Part shown: piece after piece, positions 1-10,427 of the stretch | Layout of the letters: every line of letters begins with the position of its first letter | How positions within the stretch are numbered: the stretch's first letter is position 1 | Assembly (NCBI RefSeq): GCF_041146395.1 | Contig: NC_090999.1 | Coordinates: forward strand, 66,469,001 to 66,533,000 | Origin: Eulemur rufifrons | Lineage: Eukaryota > Chordata > Mammalia > Primates > Lemuridae | Direction of reading: 5' to 3' | DNA length: 64,000 nt | Notes under the pieces: generated by a model | Databases searched by the model: none | Told to the model about the DNA's origin: nothing | The model's input: only the letters and a program-made list of their open reading frames with translations | Position numbers and translations under genes: made by a program

Positions 1-2344
1 TCAAAGGACTAGAAAGCAAAAATAAATAAATAAATAACCATTATTCTTATTCTGTATTTTTCTAGTGTTGTTTGTTTTAGATTTTTTCTACTTTGTGTTT
101 ACATATCACCAAAACATCATTTTACATTATTTATTGTTTTTTACTTGACAATACGTCATAAAGATTAAATACTGTTTCATGAAACTTTATGTTCTTATTA
201 TTTATATGAATTTATATGTACTGGTTGCAATGTAAAGTGTACTTTTTATGGAGGGCCATGAGAAAAACATTTTGGAAACATTACTGAGAACTTTACTTAA
301 AAACAATTTGCATATTCTGGTTGTTTTCTAAATTTGTTGAGACTCTTTTGGTTGTTCTATAACAAAAAACCAACTTGTACTAGTTAAAGATGAGGGGAGA
401 TTACTTTCAAGGACACAGTGCACCTCCCAGAACCAAAGATGAGAATGCAGCCGGGCTTACTGGCAGCTGGAAGGCTGCAGGGAAGCTGAGCTCTCTTCTG
501 TCTCCATCCCCCCATCTCTGCTTCCCTGGCAGCCTGCTCTTTCTTCCTGTGCAGGCTGGCTTTCTGGGTCCTCAGTTCCTACAGTGAAGCCTAGCTCTGC
601 ATGCTTTATGTTATACTTTTTTGCCACCTAGAAAGTTTTTCTTTCTGTCTCCATCTTAATTTCTTTATTCAGTCCCCATCTCCCAATGAGGAAAGAAGAC
701 CTGTTTAGGTCGGTTCAAGTGAAGTCTACCCTTGATCCAATCAATAGTGGGCTGGGGAGAGAGGGGATAGAGTAATGGGGCCCTAATGGGGTTCTGGGAT
801 TCTGCTCTGGAGAAGGAGGAACTGGAGTGGGATGACCAGATATTCCAAGTGGTCCCTGATGCATGCTCTTAACTCCCATCTCCAGAAACTAGTAGGTTCT
901 TATGTATTGAGTCAAAAGTTCAAGATTATGCATGTGCTCAAAATGACTTTGAGTATTATAACCAGAGACACTTTTCCTCAATAAAAGGAACTCAGGATTG
1001 AAGGCAATTGAAGAGCTTCTTGGAAATGGCACATTCCCCTCATATGATAACCTGAGCCTGAAACAGAAATGCAGGGAAAAAACCAAAAGTGAAAACAAAC
1101 CCAGCACGATTAAATGTGTAATGTGAAGTGATCTGCAGCAAGAAGGATCAAGACTGTTGTAAACACCAAAGAAAGGTGACCTTAGGCATACCTGGAAACA
1201 GAACATCTTGCTCTGCAAGTTGGCTTTATTTTCTGGGTTAAATCTAACCAAAGCGTTTGCAGTCTTGTGTGGTTTGGGTGTGGTGGTTAGTAGCCTGGAG
1301 TGAGTCATGCTGGTGACCAATTGGGGTTTCTTTTTCTCTATGGTGAAGAAATGTGGTTTGCTCAGCATATCATCCCAATCTAAATCCCTTCTGGATAAAC
1401 TACAAGAAATAGTTATTAATGAACAAAAGACATGCTGAGGGAGGAAATGAGGGGTAAGCTCTAGGACATGTCTGCTGCCTAAAGAAAATTTAGATGACTC
1501 TTTTTTGAGTGGGAGGGGGTAGTTTAGGAGATACAGAAAGGATAATTAATTTGAAAACTTCTATATCCCAAAAATATAATATTCTTATAATAAAAGTTGA
1601 TTCCTATGAATCACTTTGTCTTGGTACGTTCCAGACAGAAACAACACGTTAAAGGATTAACCTAGCTTTGTTAAGTATTTGAAGCAAGCTATTTGCTGTG
1701 GAGAGAATTGGGCTGCTAAAATTTCTATGTGGAAAATTAACTCAATAGAGTGGTGTTTGTGAGTGGGAGAAGAATTGAAATTAGAGAAAAGCAGCGAGAT
1801 TTCAAAAGTATAATTCGATTTGCAGAGATACACTGCCAGTCAGAAAATGTAATTTTGTGACTCAGTTTCCTGTGTTACCTCCAGGTGTGAGGGGCCATAA
1901 TGAACAACTATTCCAGGACAGGAACACTGCAGGACTTTGCATTCATCATCCCAAACTTGGTTTCTTTGTTGCCTAGCAAATGCTGGGGTGGTTTCAAATA
2001 ACTACCCATTCTATTGGCACATACACAAATGAAACAAATATTGCAATCAAGTTTGTATTTCCTGAGGAAATGGAAGAAACACCCATGCTCACGGCTGAGT
2101 ACATACGGGTGAATTCTGGCTGCCAGCTCAGGTATGTGGGTTTGGACCAGGACCTTCTTGGGGTACTGCTCAGCTAGGGCTCATCCTATGGTCTGAAGAA
2201 TGTCTGGAATGCTAGATGAATGGAAACAGACCTACAACATTCATCAGCTGGACAGGCGGTTACTTCTGACTTGGGATTCAGCCAAAAATGATTTGTCCAT
2301 GTCCAGAGAACATTCTGGGGTTCTAAATTATTTAATTAATAATA
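1..2344. other. Upstream intergenic DNA, no gene recognised
   Basis: This is AT-rich sequence with scattered short open frames. None has a recognisable domain, codon pattern or flanking splice sites. The longest is 159 residues on the minus strand near 889-1368 and looks like chance. I see no CpG enrichment and no clear repeat family here. Confidence 0.5.
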
Positions 2345-3430
2345 ATAAATGAAAATTTAGGAAGACCCCCCCCAAAGCAATCACAGCAGCAACAAAAATA
2401 AATAAATGGGGACCTGATCAAATTACAAAGTTTCTGTATCTCCAAGGAAACTATCATTAGAGTGAATAGACAACCTACAGAATAGGAGAAAATATTTGCT
2501 TTCTACACATACAGTAAAGGGCTGATAACAAGAATCTATATGGAATTTAAGAAAATCAACAAGAAAAAATCAAACAACACATCAATAAATGGGCAAAGGA
2601 CAAGAACAGAAACTTTTCAAAAGAAGACAGAATAATGGCCAGCAAACATATAAAAAAGTGCTCAACATCTCTAATCATTAGGGAAATGCAAATCAAATCA
2701 CGATGAGATATCACCTAACTCCAGTGAGAATGGCCTTTATCAAAAAAATCCCAAAACAACAAATGCTGGTGTGCATGTAGAGAGATTGGAACACTATTAC
2801 ACTGCTGGTGGGACTGCAAATTAGTACAACCCCTGTGGAAAGTAATTTGAAGATACTTCAAAGAGCTAAAAATAGAAATACCATTTGATCCAGCAATCCC
2901 ACAACTAGGCATCTACCCAAAGGAAAAAAAGACATTCTATAATAAAGACGTCTGTACTGGAATGTTTATGGCAGTACAATTCACAATTGCAAAGATGTGG
3001 AAACAACCCAAGTGCCCATCAATACATAAGTGGATTAATAAAATATAGTATATGTATACCATGGAGTACTACTTAACTACAAAAAACAATGGTGATCCAG
3101 CACCTCTTATATTATCCTGGATAGAGCTTGAGCCCATCCTTCGAAATGAGGTCTCACAAGAATGGAAAAACAAGCACCACATGTACTTGCTATCAATTGG
3201 TACTAACTGATCAATACCAAGGTGCTCACATGGCAGTAATATTCATTGGGTGCCAGTCAGGTAATGGGGTGGGGGGGGGTAAACTCACAACTAATGGATG
3301 CGGAGCACACTGTATGGGGGAAGGGCATACTTGTGGCCCTGGCTTGGGCAAGGCAAAGGCATTACATGTAACCAAAATGTTTGTACCCCATAATATTCTG
3401 AAAGAAAAAATTATTAGACATGGAAAGAAG
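2345..3430 (+). mobile_element. L1 retrotransposon, 5'-truncated 3' end
   Basis: Translation in broken frames gives the C-terminal part of L1 ORF2, starting near the [13 protein letters not shown] block and running through the WWDC zinc-knuckle region and the [10 protein letters not shown] block. A short G-rich 3' untranslated region and a degenerate A-rich tail near 3405-3430 follow. ORF2 encodes the endonuclease/reverse transcriptase, but this copy lacks both domains and is interrupted by stops, so it is inactive. No clean target-site duplication was found. Confidence 0.85.
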
Positions 3431-4620
3431 TAAGAAAATATGACCTATTATGAGAAAATAAGTCACTCAATCAAAACCAAGCCAGAATAGGCATAGATAC
3501 TAGAATTGGCAAACAAGAATATTTAAAAAGTTATAACTCTATTCCGTAATTCAAAAAATTAAGTAGAGACATAAAAGATATCTAAAAGACCCAAACCGAA
3601 ATTTTGGAAGTTAAAGCTATAATGTATAAAGTGAAAATGTTGAATGTGAGTAATGGCAGATGAGCATTTCAGAAGAGAATAAAAGATTAGTACACTTGGA
3701 GATACAGCAATAGAAACTATCAAAAATAAAACACACAAAGAACAGGAAATTTCAAAAAAATTGAACAACTCTGTGAGCTATCACACCATTGAAGCAGATT
3801 GATCCACACATACTTGTAAGTACCTAGATGAGAGAGAGGGGGATCAGAAAAATTATTTGAAGAAACATAACTGAATTCTTTTCAAATTTTATGAAAACTA
3901 TAAAGCCACATATCTAGGAAGCTCAACAAAACACAAGCACAAGAATTATGAACAAAAATAAACCAAGGCGCACCATAATCAAATTGCTCAAAACCAAGGT
4001 AATCTTAGAAGCAACCACACAAACAAGACACAGTACACACAAAGGAAGAAAAATTCAGATGCAAGTTAGATTTCTTCTCAGAAACAATGCAAGCAAGAAG
4101 ACAGTGGAGCAACAACTTTAACATGCTGAAAAAAAATTGTTGATTCTATATCCAGTTAAAAAATCTTTCAAAAACAAAGGTGAAATAAAGACATTTTCAG
4201 ACATTCAAAAGCTAAAGGATCACCAACATATCCACACTATGACAAATGTTAAAGGAATCCTTCAGTTAGAAGAAAAATGATGGAGTTATGATCTATACCA
4301 AGGAATGAAGAGCACTATGGTGAATGGTGAATACATGGGTGAATATATGAGTGATTTCTTATTATTTAAATCTTTTAGAAGATAATTGTTTAAACAAAAA
4401 TAGTAGCAATGTATTGTGAAGTTCAGAACATGTATATAAGTAAAATGTATGACCACAATAACATAAAGGTCAGGAGAAATGAAAGGGAAGTATACTATTG
4501 TAAAGTTCTTATGGTGTATTTGAAATACTATAATATTTGAATGTATAGTGTGATAAAGGTGCATACTATAAAACCTAATGCAACCACTAAAATAACAACA
4601 AAAAAATAATAAATGAAATT
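3431..4620 (+). mobile_element. Ancient L1M-lineage fragment
   Basis: The A-rich text includes stretches such as aggtgaaataaagacatttt and taaaatgtatgaccacaata, ending in gcaaccactaaaataac. These match my memory of an old mammalian L1 (L1M group) internal/3' consensus. It is heavily decayed with no long frame. The subfamily is not assigned. Confidence 0.55.
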
Positions 4621-4633
4621 TTAAATTGCAACC

Positions 4634-4880
4634 AGCGTTTATTGCACAATTATTCTACAACAAAGCACTGTGCTAAGTGCTTTAATACATTGCCTCATTC
4701 AATCTTCAGAATAACCCCAGGAAGTAGGTATTCAGTTTTATTATCCATAGGTAACAGGCAAGCGAACTGTGATTCAAAGTTATTAGGTAACTTGCTCAAG
4801 GTATGCAGGCAGTAAGTGGGAGAGCTGGACTTTGAACACAGCTGTGTGAATCTAAAGCTTTACCCACTATGATACGTTGC
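4634..4880 (-). repeat. MIR SINE
   Basis: Read on the minus strand this follows the MIR consensus. The plus strand shows gcactgtgctaagtgcttt, then a split aactgtgattcaaag / taggtaacttgctcaagg block, then ggcagtaagtgggagagctg. MIRs are old tRNA-derived SINEs shared by mammals. Confidence 0.8.
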
Positions 4881-5306
4881 CAAAATATGGCAGCCTCCAG
4901 CCAATGGAAAGTGATATTTACCTGGGTGTTTCTTTGGCTCTGCTCTTTACTTCTCTATAGGAATACTGTTTCAAGTCTATATTTATATGCAAATCTATTT
5001 CTAAATAGATTCCTAGATAGAACAGCTGGTGAGTGGAGCAGTCAGAACACACATAACATCAATTGATTAAGTTTGCCATCTTCTATGGGAGTAGTTTGTA
5101 GCATCTCAAAACAATTACAACAGTAACATAAAAGATCACTGATCAGAGATCACCATAACAGATAAATAATAATGAGCTTGAAATGTTGCAAGAATTACCA
5201 AAATGTGACATAGAGACGTGAGATGAGCACACGCTTTTGGAGAAATGGTGCCCTGATAGACATACCTGAGGCGAGGTTGCCATAAACCTTCAATTTGTTT
5301 AAAAAC

Positions 5307-5333
5307 AACCACCACCACCACCACCACCACCAC
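5307..5333. repeat. (CAC)n microsatellite
   Basis: About nine tandem CAC/ACC triplets, followed by CAA triplets. The artificial His, Val or Trp runs in the overlapping frames are by-products of the repeat. Confidence 0.95.
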
Positions 5334-5399
5334 AACAACAAAAAAAACACACACAAAACAGGATCTGCAAAGTGCAATAAAACAATGCATAATAAAATT

Positions 5400-5530
5400 A
5401 GGGTATACTTGTATTTACTTCTCTGTCTCTTCTACCGGACTGTAAAGTCATTGAGAGTAGGAAGTCTCCAGTATCTCTTCATAGCAGGCATGTATTACTG
5501 AGTAAATAAAGGAATAAATGCTTACCATAT
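5400..5530 (+). repeat. L2 LINE 3'-end fragment
   Basis: The pattern ggactgtaaagtcattgaga then gagtaaataaaggaataaatg matches the conserved end of L2 (actgtaagctccatgagg ... caataaatgtttgttgaat). Confidence 0.6.
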
Positions 5531-5714
5531 GTGCAGACAATAATATAGCAAAAGCCCTATATATTTAAAAGGAATCTTCCCAAGAAATGCTGGTCCATGG
5601 TGTCAAAATCCAATAACTCCTCACTGAATACCGGAGAAAGTGAAAACATCATCCTCTTCTTCAGCTTCTTTGAAATTCTTCTTTACTAATGGTCATTAAT
5701 GCACTGTTTGGCAA

Positions 5715-5860
5715 TTGTTATGCTTATATGAGTTCTGACTCTTAAGCAAAGCCTGAAAGGATAGGGTCATTATCTCTTATAGATTTTGTTATTTAGTATG
5801 TCATGCAGCACTGTGTAGCTGCTCAGTAAATAATGGGTTGATGAATGGGTTCATTACTCC
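5715..5860 (+). repeat. L2 LINE 3'-end fragment
   Basis: The text aagcctgaaaggatagggtc ... gctcagtaaataatgggttg resembles a decayed L2 terminus. Short and diverged. Confidence 0.4.
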
Positions 5861-6094
5861 TAAAGGTAGACCTTCAGCTCCAGCCAGGTGTGTGGGCTGC
5901 TCTTTATCTCCTGAGGTGCCTCCACCCCTTCTCCTGTTCACACCCCACCAGCCAGGCAGCCTGCTCACACCTCCTTTCCCTCCTTTCGCATCCCATAATC
6001 CATAACACCTGCAGAACCCCAAACTCCTGAAGCACATTTATGCTTATTTATTCACACATTGTATGTCTTTCAGTGTCACTTAAACCATCCTGTG

Positions 6095-6235
6095 TTACAA
6101 ATGCCACATGACTGCAGCTACACTGTAAATCCCCAGGGCAGAGAATGTGTATTTTTAATCTTTTATCTTTCCCTCTACTATAACTTTCACAGTGCTTCAC
6201 ATAATCAAGAAATATATAAGTAACTAGTTTAAATT
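6095..6235 (+). repeat. L2 LINE 3'-end fragment
   Basis: The pattern cactgtaaatccccagggca ... cacagtgcttcacataatca fits a decayed L2 3' end. Assignment is tentative. Confidence 0.4.
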
Positions 6236-7389
6236 CAATTTTTAAATACTCTGTTGGAAAACACCTCAAACTTTAATGCTACCAAGTCAGTGGAAACCAT
6301 TCTTCTTCCAGAGTTAGAATAATTTGAGGAATCTAAAACCTTGAATCTGAAGTATCTAGGTTCCCTAGTAAGAAAATCATTCCAGTTCTTAGGGTGGAGG
6401 CCCAGCCGGGGAAGAGAAGCTATCACCTCATCCCTATAGCTTTTGTGTTTGTTTAAATAACTGTAGTGGTTTGCTTGCAAGAACTTTTTTTAGGCTTAGG
6501 ACATATTAGTATTTCCCCCTTTCTGAATGTAATTGATGTCACCAATTTTTCCTGAATGAACATAGTCCCCATATCCAAGTTGTTTCATTTTTATATATAA
6601 ATTCCTGTACTGACGTCTGTTTGTTGAAATAGTGGATACATGGATAGTAAGTAGAACCCTTTAAGACGAAATACATTTAAATGCTCCCTTCTCTCTCGCA
6701 ATTAAGAATGCTGCCAGCCTATTTCTTGAGGAAGAGGAAGTTAGAATCCCTAAAACTGAGGGGTAGAGGGGAAACCAGAATGCCGTTCTGTCAGGCACCT
6801 TATTCCCTAAAATCTGGCTTCCTTCTCTTGAACTGCCTAAAACACAACACAGCAGATAGCTGCGACCCCAAGTCCCCAAATGACGCTGCTATTGCAGGGC
6901 AACAGGTTTTTCTGTCAGGTCTGATCATGAACCAGCAGCAACCGCAGGCTGACAGCCTCTCCAGATGAGCGTGTTCTAGTAGGGCTTGTCAAATTTCACT
7001 TCCAACCCCAAACCAGGAAGTGTTGTTTAAGATGAGCCCAAGACAAAAGCAATCCAGCCGCGGAAACAAATTCCGTCAAACTCCCGAAAAGCTACAAGGG
7101 TTTAAATTTGGGACTGTTCTCCATTTTGTATTGGAGACGACGTCCTCTCCTCTCCACAAGAGATGATTAAACTTTAGAAATTACCGCCCCCCCCCAAAAA
7201 AACCCCAAATCAAAACAAAAAAGGAAAGTAAAATGACAAAAAACATGCACAGGCGCGTGCACGCCCGTACACACAGACCAATTTGTTTTTATGATCCTCT
7301 TCCTTATCTAGACAGTCCAGGCTTGGGCCAGATTTGAGTTGGTAAATCCTTCTGGCTAAACCAGGGTAGAATGCAGAAAAAGTATCTAA
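6236..7389. other. Sequence upstream of the CAST promoter
   Basis: This is non-repetitive, moderate-GC sequence leading into the CpG island. Short open frames at 6661-6968 on both strands have no recognisable product. An ACACGC-type alternating purine/pyrimidine stretch lies near 7245-7275. It may hold distal promoter elements, but I can point to none with confidence. Confidence 0.4.
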
Positions 7390-7836
7390 TTCTCCACATT
7401 CTTAGGGGGTAGGGTCGAGGCGTAAGTGGGCCACACCCAGGTCCCTCTGTCCCATTGCACAACTACAAGATACGTCTGGGCAAGTCGAAGGAGGAACCCT
7501 GCAGCCTCCAGCCCCCCTCTTTCTGACCAACAGGGAACCGAGCAGTCCTGGGGGCCAGGGAGGGTCACCGGCTGAAGACCCGGAGCGGAGGGTGTTAAGT
7601 TACAGCCCTGCAGCCCAGGACAGTTACAGCGGGGGCCTAGGCGGGCGGCGGCAGGAAGGGGAGGGCCCATCGGGGCGAGGGGGAGCCCGGGCGCGGGCTT
7701 GGGGTTGGGTCGGAAAAGCTGCCTCACGGGCGCGCTCGCCTGCCCCTCCGCTCCCTCCCTCCCCGTGCTCCCCGCCCGGCCTCTCCTCCACTCTCCGCCG
7801 CGCCTTCCCCGCGGCAGTGCCCGCAGCGGCCTCGCC
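7390..7836 (+). promoter_or_regulatory. CAST: CAST promoter 1 and 5' untranslated region of exon 1xa (CpG island)
   Basis: This block is GC-rich and dense in CpG, with no TATA box at a useful distance. A pyrimidine-rich tract at about 7735-7800, just before the start codon, is typical of dispersed initiation in housekeeping promoters. It lies immediately upstream of the MSQPG start codon. The transcription start itself cannot be fixed from sequence. The overlapping long frames on both strands are GC-rich shadows. Confidence 0.8.
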
Positions 7837-7911
7837 ATGTCCCAGCCTGGCCAGAAGCCCGCCGCCTCCCCGCGGCCCCGGCGCAGCGCAGCGGCCCGCC
7901 ACACCCAGGAG
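7837..7911 (+). CDS. CAST: Calpastatin exon 1xa, N-terminal coding exon
   Basis: The ATG at 7837 opens 25 codons beginning MSQPGQKPAASPRP and ending RHTQE, followed by donor gtgagt at 7912. This matches my memory of the human calpastatin N-terminus (MSQPGQKPAASPRPRR...), and the RHTQE ending resembles mouse. Calpastatin is the cytosolic inhibitor of calpain-1 and calpain-2; this exon starts its XL region, upstream of the L domain and four inhibitory repeats. The start context is gccATGt and it is the first in-frame ATG. The exon ends in phase 0, so it can join exon 1y directly. Residue 17 is Ser following RR, where I recall Ala in human. Confidence 0.95.
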
Positions 7912-8339
7912 GTGAGTGGCGCTCCTGTCCGAGCCGCAGGGCTGGGCCATAGAGGGACCTGAGTCCTGGAGCCACGGGCTGCCTTTTCGGGGCGTTGCCG
8001 GGCCTGCCGGGCCTGCTGCCCTTTGCGTCCCATCTCTGGGCAGCAAAGGGCCCGGGCTCAGTGCCTGTCACCAGGCAGGTGGCTGGAGGTGGCTAGGGAT
8101 TCCCGGGCCTGGGTCAAGTGCCTTGGGCGGGGCTTTGGCTGGGTAGGGGGGCGGGAGGGGGGGCGCGTCGAGAAAAGTTGGCTGGTAAGACACGGGTGAA
8201 ATGAGAACGAGGATGAAGGGGGAATAAAGTTCTTTCAGGACCCTTAGAGAGAGTGGAGTCGTTTCATTAGCGGGATCCTGTCTTTTCTGTTAAGTCCGTG
8301 TTGGCGGGCGTGGCTGCCTGGAGAAATAACACCTCTTCC

Positions 8340-8570
8340 CTAACTCGCCCGGAGCCAAACCGGGAGGGGCGGGGCCCGGCTAGCGGGGCGGGGCCAAAGC
8401 CGGACCCCGCCCCTAGGTGCCTGCTCACCTGGCAGCTGCGGGATGAGCAGAGCTCAGTGCCAGCCAGGTTTCCGCCGGGTGAATTGTGAGCCGGCGCCCC
8501 CAGCACAGCACTCCGCGCCCTCGCCGGGTCCTCCGCCTTGCGGATCGGACGGAGCAAGCCGGTTGTCGCC
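8340..8570 (+). promoter_or_regulatory. CAST: CAST promoter 2 and 5' untranslated region of exon 1xb
   Basis: Three Sp1-type GC boxes stand close together: gaggggcggggc at 8364-8375, gcggggcggggcc at 8383-8395 and ccccgcccc at 8405-8413. E-box-like cacctg (8426-8431) and cagctg (8433-8438) follow. No TATA box is evident. The block ends at the MAFASWW start codon. It lies about 0.5 kb downstream of exon 1xa, so the two first exons share one GC-rich region but appear to have separate proximal promoters. Confidence 0.75.
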
Positions 8571-8600
8571 ATGGCATTCGCAAGCTGGTGGTACAAGACG
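8571..8600 (+). CDS. CAST: Calpastatin exon 1xb, alternative first coding exon
   Basis: The ATG at 8571 sits in a strong context (gccATGg) and encodes ten residues, MAFASWWYKT, followed by donor gtaaat at 8601. I recall this peptide as the N-terminus of calpastatin isoforms that continue with HVSEKTS. The exon ends in phase 0 like exon 1xa, so both feed exon 1y without changing frame. Transcripts from here replace the basic, Pro-rich 1xa start with a short aromatic one. Confidence 0.95.
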
Positions 8601-10043
8601 GTAAATAGTAGCGGTTGTGCCTGGGCAGGACTGGGAAGGGAGTGCATTTGTTTTGCTGTTCTTGGCATGTGGATGAAGTATTGTCCGAGGTTTGGCGGGG
8701 AAGGGGTGGGGACCGACCGGTGCGATCTCCTCGCAGACCTTCAGCTTAGGCTCCGGGAGAGGCCCAGGACTCACCCTCCTGTGGTATGTGCGAGCGCGTC
8801 CGGGCGTACGCATGCATATCACCCGCTCTGGTATAATGCATCGCGCTCTCTCGTGCTCGTAAGTTGAATGGAACAGAATTGTTGCTAGAGGGATTCTGTT
8901 CCAGAACGTGGATTCCTGAAACTCACAACTTTTAGAGAAAGGTTGTTGGATTTGTATTCGCCAACGCAAAGCAGGAGTGGCTGCTGGGATGGGAAGCAAA
9001 GAAAAAATCCGAAACACCAAGGGACAGAAGCAACTGAGATCAAGACCGGTGGGGAGAGAGAAGGGAGGAGACAGAGGAAGAGAATGAGTTCCATTTGTTT
9101 AGTGCATTGAATAAACGCCAATTAAGTGTGATCCAATCAAGCTGGCACTTCTGTTTTGGAACCAGGAAGCATGATTTAACATTAGATTGCTTTCCAAAAA
9201 AAAAAAAAAAAAAAACACAAAAGTTTTGTTGACAGAGCCAAAATGTTTATGTCCCATTGATTTATGGTGAGAATTTCAAAAAATTAGGTACAACTCTCTC
9301 TCTCAGCATGTGATTTGGGGAAAAGCAAAGATGTCATCAGACACACCTTGGAGCTAGAAATCTTGTGTTAGAATCAGGAAACTGTTAACTTATCAGCCAA
9401 TGAACATTTATGAACATCTACTATGTGCCAGGTTGTACTGCATACTAGCATCCAAGTACATAGTGGAGACCAACACTGAGCTCTTCTCAAATGGCAATGA
9501 GTCAACATTTTTGAATCTGTTTCCACATCAGTAAAATGGAGGTGATATGCACTACATAAGGATTGGTGAGCACTAGATTCATACATCAAGATGCTATTGA
9601 CATATATATTTATGGATTGGGAATTACAATTTCCCTTGAGATATTTCTTTGTGAATGTTTTCCAATACATTTTCTAGGCTTCTTAAATATGGAATTTTAT
9701 TGATGTGCTAAGAGCAAAAGTTTCCTTTGAGTCACTATTGTCCTAAGGTTCTTATCAAAATGTACCATGTGTATTATCTGCAAATACGGTTGGCAGTGGT
9801 TCAGAGTTGACATCAGACTTCTCTTTCCAAACTCATGATTCTCTAAAGGAAATTATGCTGGGTTACTTGGAAGAAAATAGTTTACATTTATGCTTTTAAT
9901 CCTGTTATGTTTAGTTATAGCCTGACTTTTTGGTAAAACCTCTCTTAGAATCCAATTTGGGAACTATTATAAAAATGTTTTGCTATTAGTAACCTCTTAA
10001 AATCAGTAGCATGCCTGTGATCAAGCTTTAACTTTTCCCAAAC
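8601..10043 (+). other. CAST: CAST intron 1, proximal part
   Basis: GC content falls quickly after about 8.85 kb. A poly-A run lies at about 9197-9215. Text near 9395-9440 (aacatctactatgtgccagg) resembles an old MIR/L2-type end. No further exon is recognised. Confidence 0.5.
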
Positions 10044-10370
10044 CAGTGCTGTGCAATAGAAATACAGTGTGAGCCACATATGCGATTTTAAATTTCCCAG
10101 TAGCCACATTAACAAAAGCAAAAAGAAGACAGGTGAAATAAAATAAGTATATTTAATAAGTATATTTTATTTAACCCACTATATGCCAGATATTATTTCA
10201 ACATGTAATCAATGTACAAACCACTGAAATATTTTACATTCTTTTTCATATTAATTCTTCAAAATGCATTGTATATTTTGCATGTACAGCACATCGCAAG
10301 TCACATTTGCTACATTCCAAGTGTTCGATAGCCACAAGTGACTAGTGGCTACAGTATTGGACAGTACAGC
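10044..10370. mobile_element. hAT-type non-autonomous DNA transposon (MER group)
   Basis: The left end, cagtgctgtgcaatagaaat, is mirrored at the right end by tattggacagtacagct. Inside, agccacatatgcgat on one side and agccacaagtgactagtggc on the other continue the inverted symmetry. The flanks cccaaacc and tctaaacc could be a decayed 8-base target duplication, the size made by hAT transposases. The subfamily is not assigned. Confidence 0.65.
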
Positions 10371-10399
10371 TCTAAACCATGGGTTCCTAAACTTTTTTT

Positions 10400-10427
10400 T
10401 TTTTTTTTTGGTGGTGGTGGTGGGTGG
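10400..10427. repeat. poly-T plus (GGT)n tract
   Basis: A run of about 18 T residues is followed by ggtggtggtggtgg. Simple repeat. Confidence 0.85.

Noticed and set aside
889..1368. 159-codon minus-strand frame
   Set aside because: No recognisable domain, no splice context or CpG promoter. Length is within chance for this much sequence.
5136..5501. Frames with runs of His, Val or Trp
   Set aside because: They are translations of the (CAC)n microsatellite in different frames.
7386..8146. Long frames on both strands in the CpG island
   Set aside because: GC-rich sequence has few stop codons. Only the 1xa and 1xb peptides match a known protein and end at splice donors.
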